A stretch of DNA of 64,000 nucleotides from Propionicimonas sp. (GTDB lineage: Bacteria > Actinomycetota > Actinomycetes > Propionibacteriales > Propionibacteriaceae): assembly GCF_029975155.1 (NCBI RefSeq), contig NZ_JARKPQ010000108.1:62001-126000 (forward strand). The letters are read 5' to 3'. The translations under genes and the position numbers were made by a program. How positions within the stretch are numbered: the first letter of the stretch is position 1; every line of letters starts with the position of its first letter. The notes under the pieces were generated by a model. The model saw only the letters and a list, made by a program, of their open reading frames with translations. It searched no databases and had not been told where the DNA came from. Below are positions 62,375 to 64,000 of the stretch, piece by piece.

Positions 62375-63640
62375 GTGAATGCGGTGATCGACGAACTGAC
62401 CTGGCGGGGCTTCATCGCCCACTCCACCGACCCGGACGCACTGGCGTCCGCCCTCGACGCCGGCCGGGTGAGCTCGTACGTCGGCTTCGACCCGACCGCG
62501 CCCAGCATCCACATGGGCAACCTCGTCCAGCTGATGCTGGCCCGCATCCTGCAGTCCGGCGGGCACCGGCCCTACCTCCTCGTCGGGGGCTCCACCGGGC
62601 TCATCGGCGACCCCAAGCAGTCGTCCGAGCGCAACCTCAACCCCAAGGACGTCGTCCACGAGTGGGTGGAGCGGATCCGTGCCCAGGTGAGCAAGTTCGT
62701 CGACTTCGACGGACCCGACGGCGCCGTCGTCGTGAACAACTACGACTGGACCAGCGAGCTGTCGACGCTCGACTTCCTGCGCGACATCGGCAAGCACTTC
62801 AGCGTGAACCGCATGCTCGACCGGGAGGTGGTGAAGGCGCGGCTGGAGTCCGGCATCTCCTACACGGAGTTCTCCTACGTCCTGCTGCAGTCGCTGGACT
62901 ACCTCGAGTTGTACCGGCGCCACGGCGTGACGCTGCAGACCGGCGGCTCCGACCAGTGGGGGAACATCACCGCGGGCGTGGACCTGATCCGGCGGGCCGA
63001 GGGAGCGAGGGTGCACGCGCTGGCCACACCGTTGCTGACCAAGGCGGACGGGACGAAGTTCGGCAAGACCGAGACCGGCACCGTCTGGCTCGATCCGGCG
63101 ATGACGAGCCCCTACGCCTTCCACCAGTTCTTCCTGAACGCCGAGGACGCGAAAGTCGTCGAGTACCTGAAGATCTTCACGCGGCGCGGCGCCGAGGAGA
63201 TCGGGGATCTGGCGCGCCGGACCGAGGAGGCGCCGCACCTGAGGGCAGCCCAGCGCGCCCTGGCCGACGACATCACCGATCTCGTGCACTCGCCCGAGGA
63301 GCGGCGGGCGGCGACGGCGGCCGCCGCGGCGATCTTCGGGCGGGAGGACCTGGCCTCGCTGCCGGAGCCGACCCTTCGCTCCGTGGTGGCGGAACTCGGC
63401 GCCCCGCCACTGCGCGTGGGGACGGAGCTGCCAACCGTGGTCGACATCCTCGCCGCGGCCGGCGTCGTGCCGTCGAAGTCGGCCGGACGGCGGGCGATCG
63501 ACGAGGGCGGGGCCTACCTCAACAACGCGAAAGTCACCGACCCGGACGCCCGACTCACCGACGCCGACCTGCTCCACGGCCGCTACGTCGTGGTGCGCAG
63601 GGGGCGCAAGACCGTGGGGGCTCTCGCCGTCGAACGGTGA
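62375..63640 (+). CDS. tyrS: Tyrosyl-tRNA synthetase
   Basis: GTG at 62375; SSYVGFDPTAPSIHMGNL (HIGH-like); LLTKADGTKFGKTETGTVWLD (KMSKS-like KFGKT); C-terminal S4 domain. Confidence 0.97.
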   Translation: MNAVIDELTWRGFIAHSTDPDALASALDAGRVSSYVGFDPTAPSIHMGNLVQLMLARILQSGGHRPYLLVGGSTGLIGDPKQSSERNLNPKDVVHEWVERIRAQVSKFVDFDGPDGAVVVNNYDWTSELSTLDFLRDIGKHFSVNRMLDREVVKARLESGISYTEFSYVLLQSLDYLELYRRHGVTLQTGGSDQWGNITAGVDLIRRAEGARVHALATPLLTKADGTKFGKTETGTVWLDPAMTSPYAFHQFFLNAEDAKVVEYLKIFTRRGAEEIGDLARRTEEAPHLRAAQRALADDITDLVHSPEERRAATAAAAAIFGREDLASLPEPTLRSVVAELGAPPLRVGTELPTVVDILAAAGVVPSKSAGRRAIDEGGAYLNNAKVTDPDARLTDADLLHGRYVVVRRGRKTVGALAVER

Positions 63641-63854
63641 GCCATCGGCTCAAGCGGGCGTTTGATTGTAGGTGAAGACATTCTGCCTGCCCGAGCCTTC
63701 CGGCAGGCGATACGGCCCGCTGCGGCAGTTCGTCCCGCAGCCATAGCCTTTGCGGACGCCCGGCTCGACGACGATGCCGGGACTGGTTCGGATTTGCTGT
63801 GACGAGAGCGCGGATCGAACGTCCGTGTGACGAGTTCGAGGAGGTCTCCGACCC

Positions 63855-64000
63855 GTGGCAACAGCGGTTGGGCGTGGACTTGTGGCCGGGTCGTGCGCCC
63901 TGGCGTTGGGCGGCAGCATCGCCGGGGGCTCGGTGCTGGTGGCGACCACGATCCAGGACGACCTCTGCCAGCGTGCCCGGGCCGCCGTGTCGGTGGTGGC
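63855..64000 (+). CDS. Truncated ORF with N-terminal hydrophobic/signal segment, runs off window
   Basis: GTG after GAGGAGG SD: VATAVGRGLVAGSCALALGGSIAGGSVLVATTIQDDLCQRARAAVSVV... Confidence 0.45.
   Translation, partial: MATAVGRGLVAGSCALALGGSIAGGSVLVATTIQDDLCQRARAAVSVV

Noticed and set aside
63641-63854. ydaO/c-di-AMP riboswitch
   Set aside because: Hairpins present but I could not match the conserved c-di-AMP riboswitch core sequence

Overview
High-GC actinobacterial chromosome segment; gene order and protein features are compatible with Propionibacteriaceae or relatives (inference). Main blocks: (1) 0.1-3.3 kb defence/TA island: Eco57I-type N6-adenine methylase + BsuBI/PstI-family restriction enzyme, then a Phd/VapC-type toxin-antitoxin pair. 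(2) 3.3-12.2 kb: secreted FG-GAP protein, HelR/HelD-like RNA polymerase recycling ATPase with a RAE-like 23-bp inverted repeat at its promoter, spermidine-synthase-like membrane protein, VOC protein, RecQ with a PRTase-like C-terminus. (3) 12.9-20.6 kb: prfB-ftsE-ftsX-M23 peptidase-smpB-DUF2207, FKBP and tmRNA. (4) 20.7-28.8 kb: yqgE, mtrA-mtrB-lpqB-comF, glnK-amt, hpf. (5) 28.8-31.6 kb: DUF222/HNH gene bracketed by inverted copies of a dispersed repeat, next to a 1.1-kb modular repeat array. (6) 31.6-39.9 kb: coproporphyrin-type heme operon hemA-hemE-radical SAM-cgoX-chdC-cpfC-hemCD (fusion). (7) 40.1-46.4 kb: argCJBDR-argH. (8) 46.5-61.6 kb: Wzx/Wzy-type polysaccharide locus with a PglF/E/C/D-like (bacillosamine-type) cassette and two paralogous secreted beta-helix proteins. 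(9) tyrS and a truncated ORF. Most notable non-coding signals: a phased array of four 18-bp operators GTCACC-N6-GG(T/G)GAC before prfB, the RAE-like element, a 32-bp palindrome between hemA and argC, covarying tandem stem-loops between argC and argJ, and dispersed palindromic repeats that have become the C-terminal coding sequence of ArgD and Wzy. All calls come from reading sequence and the ORF track; no database search was run.
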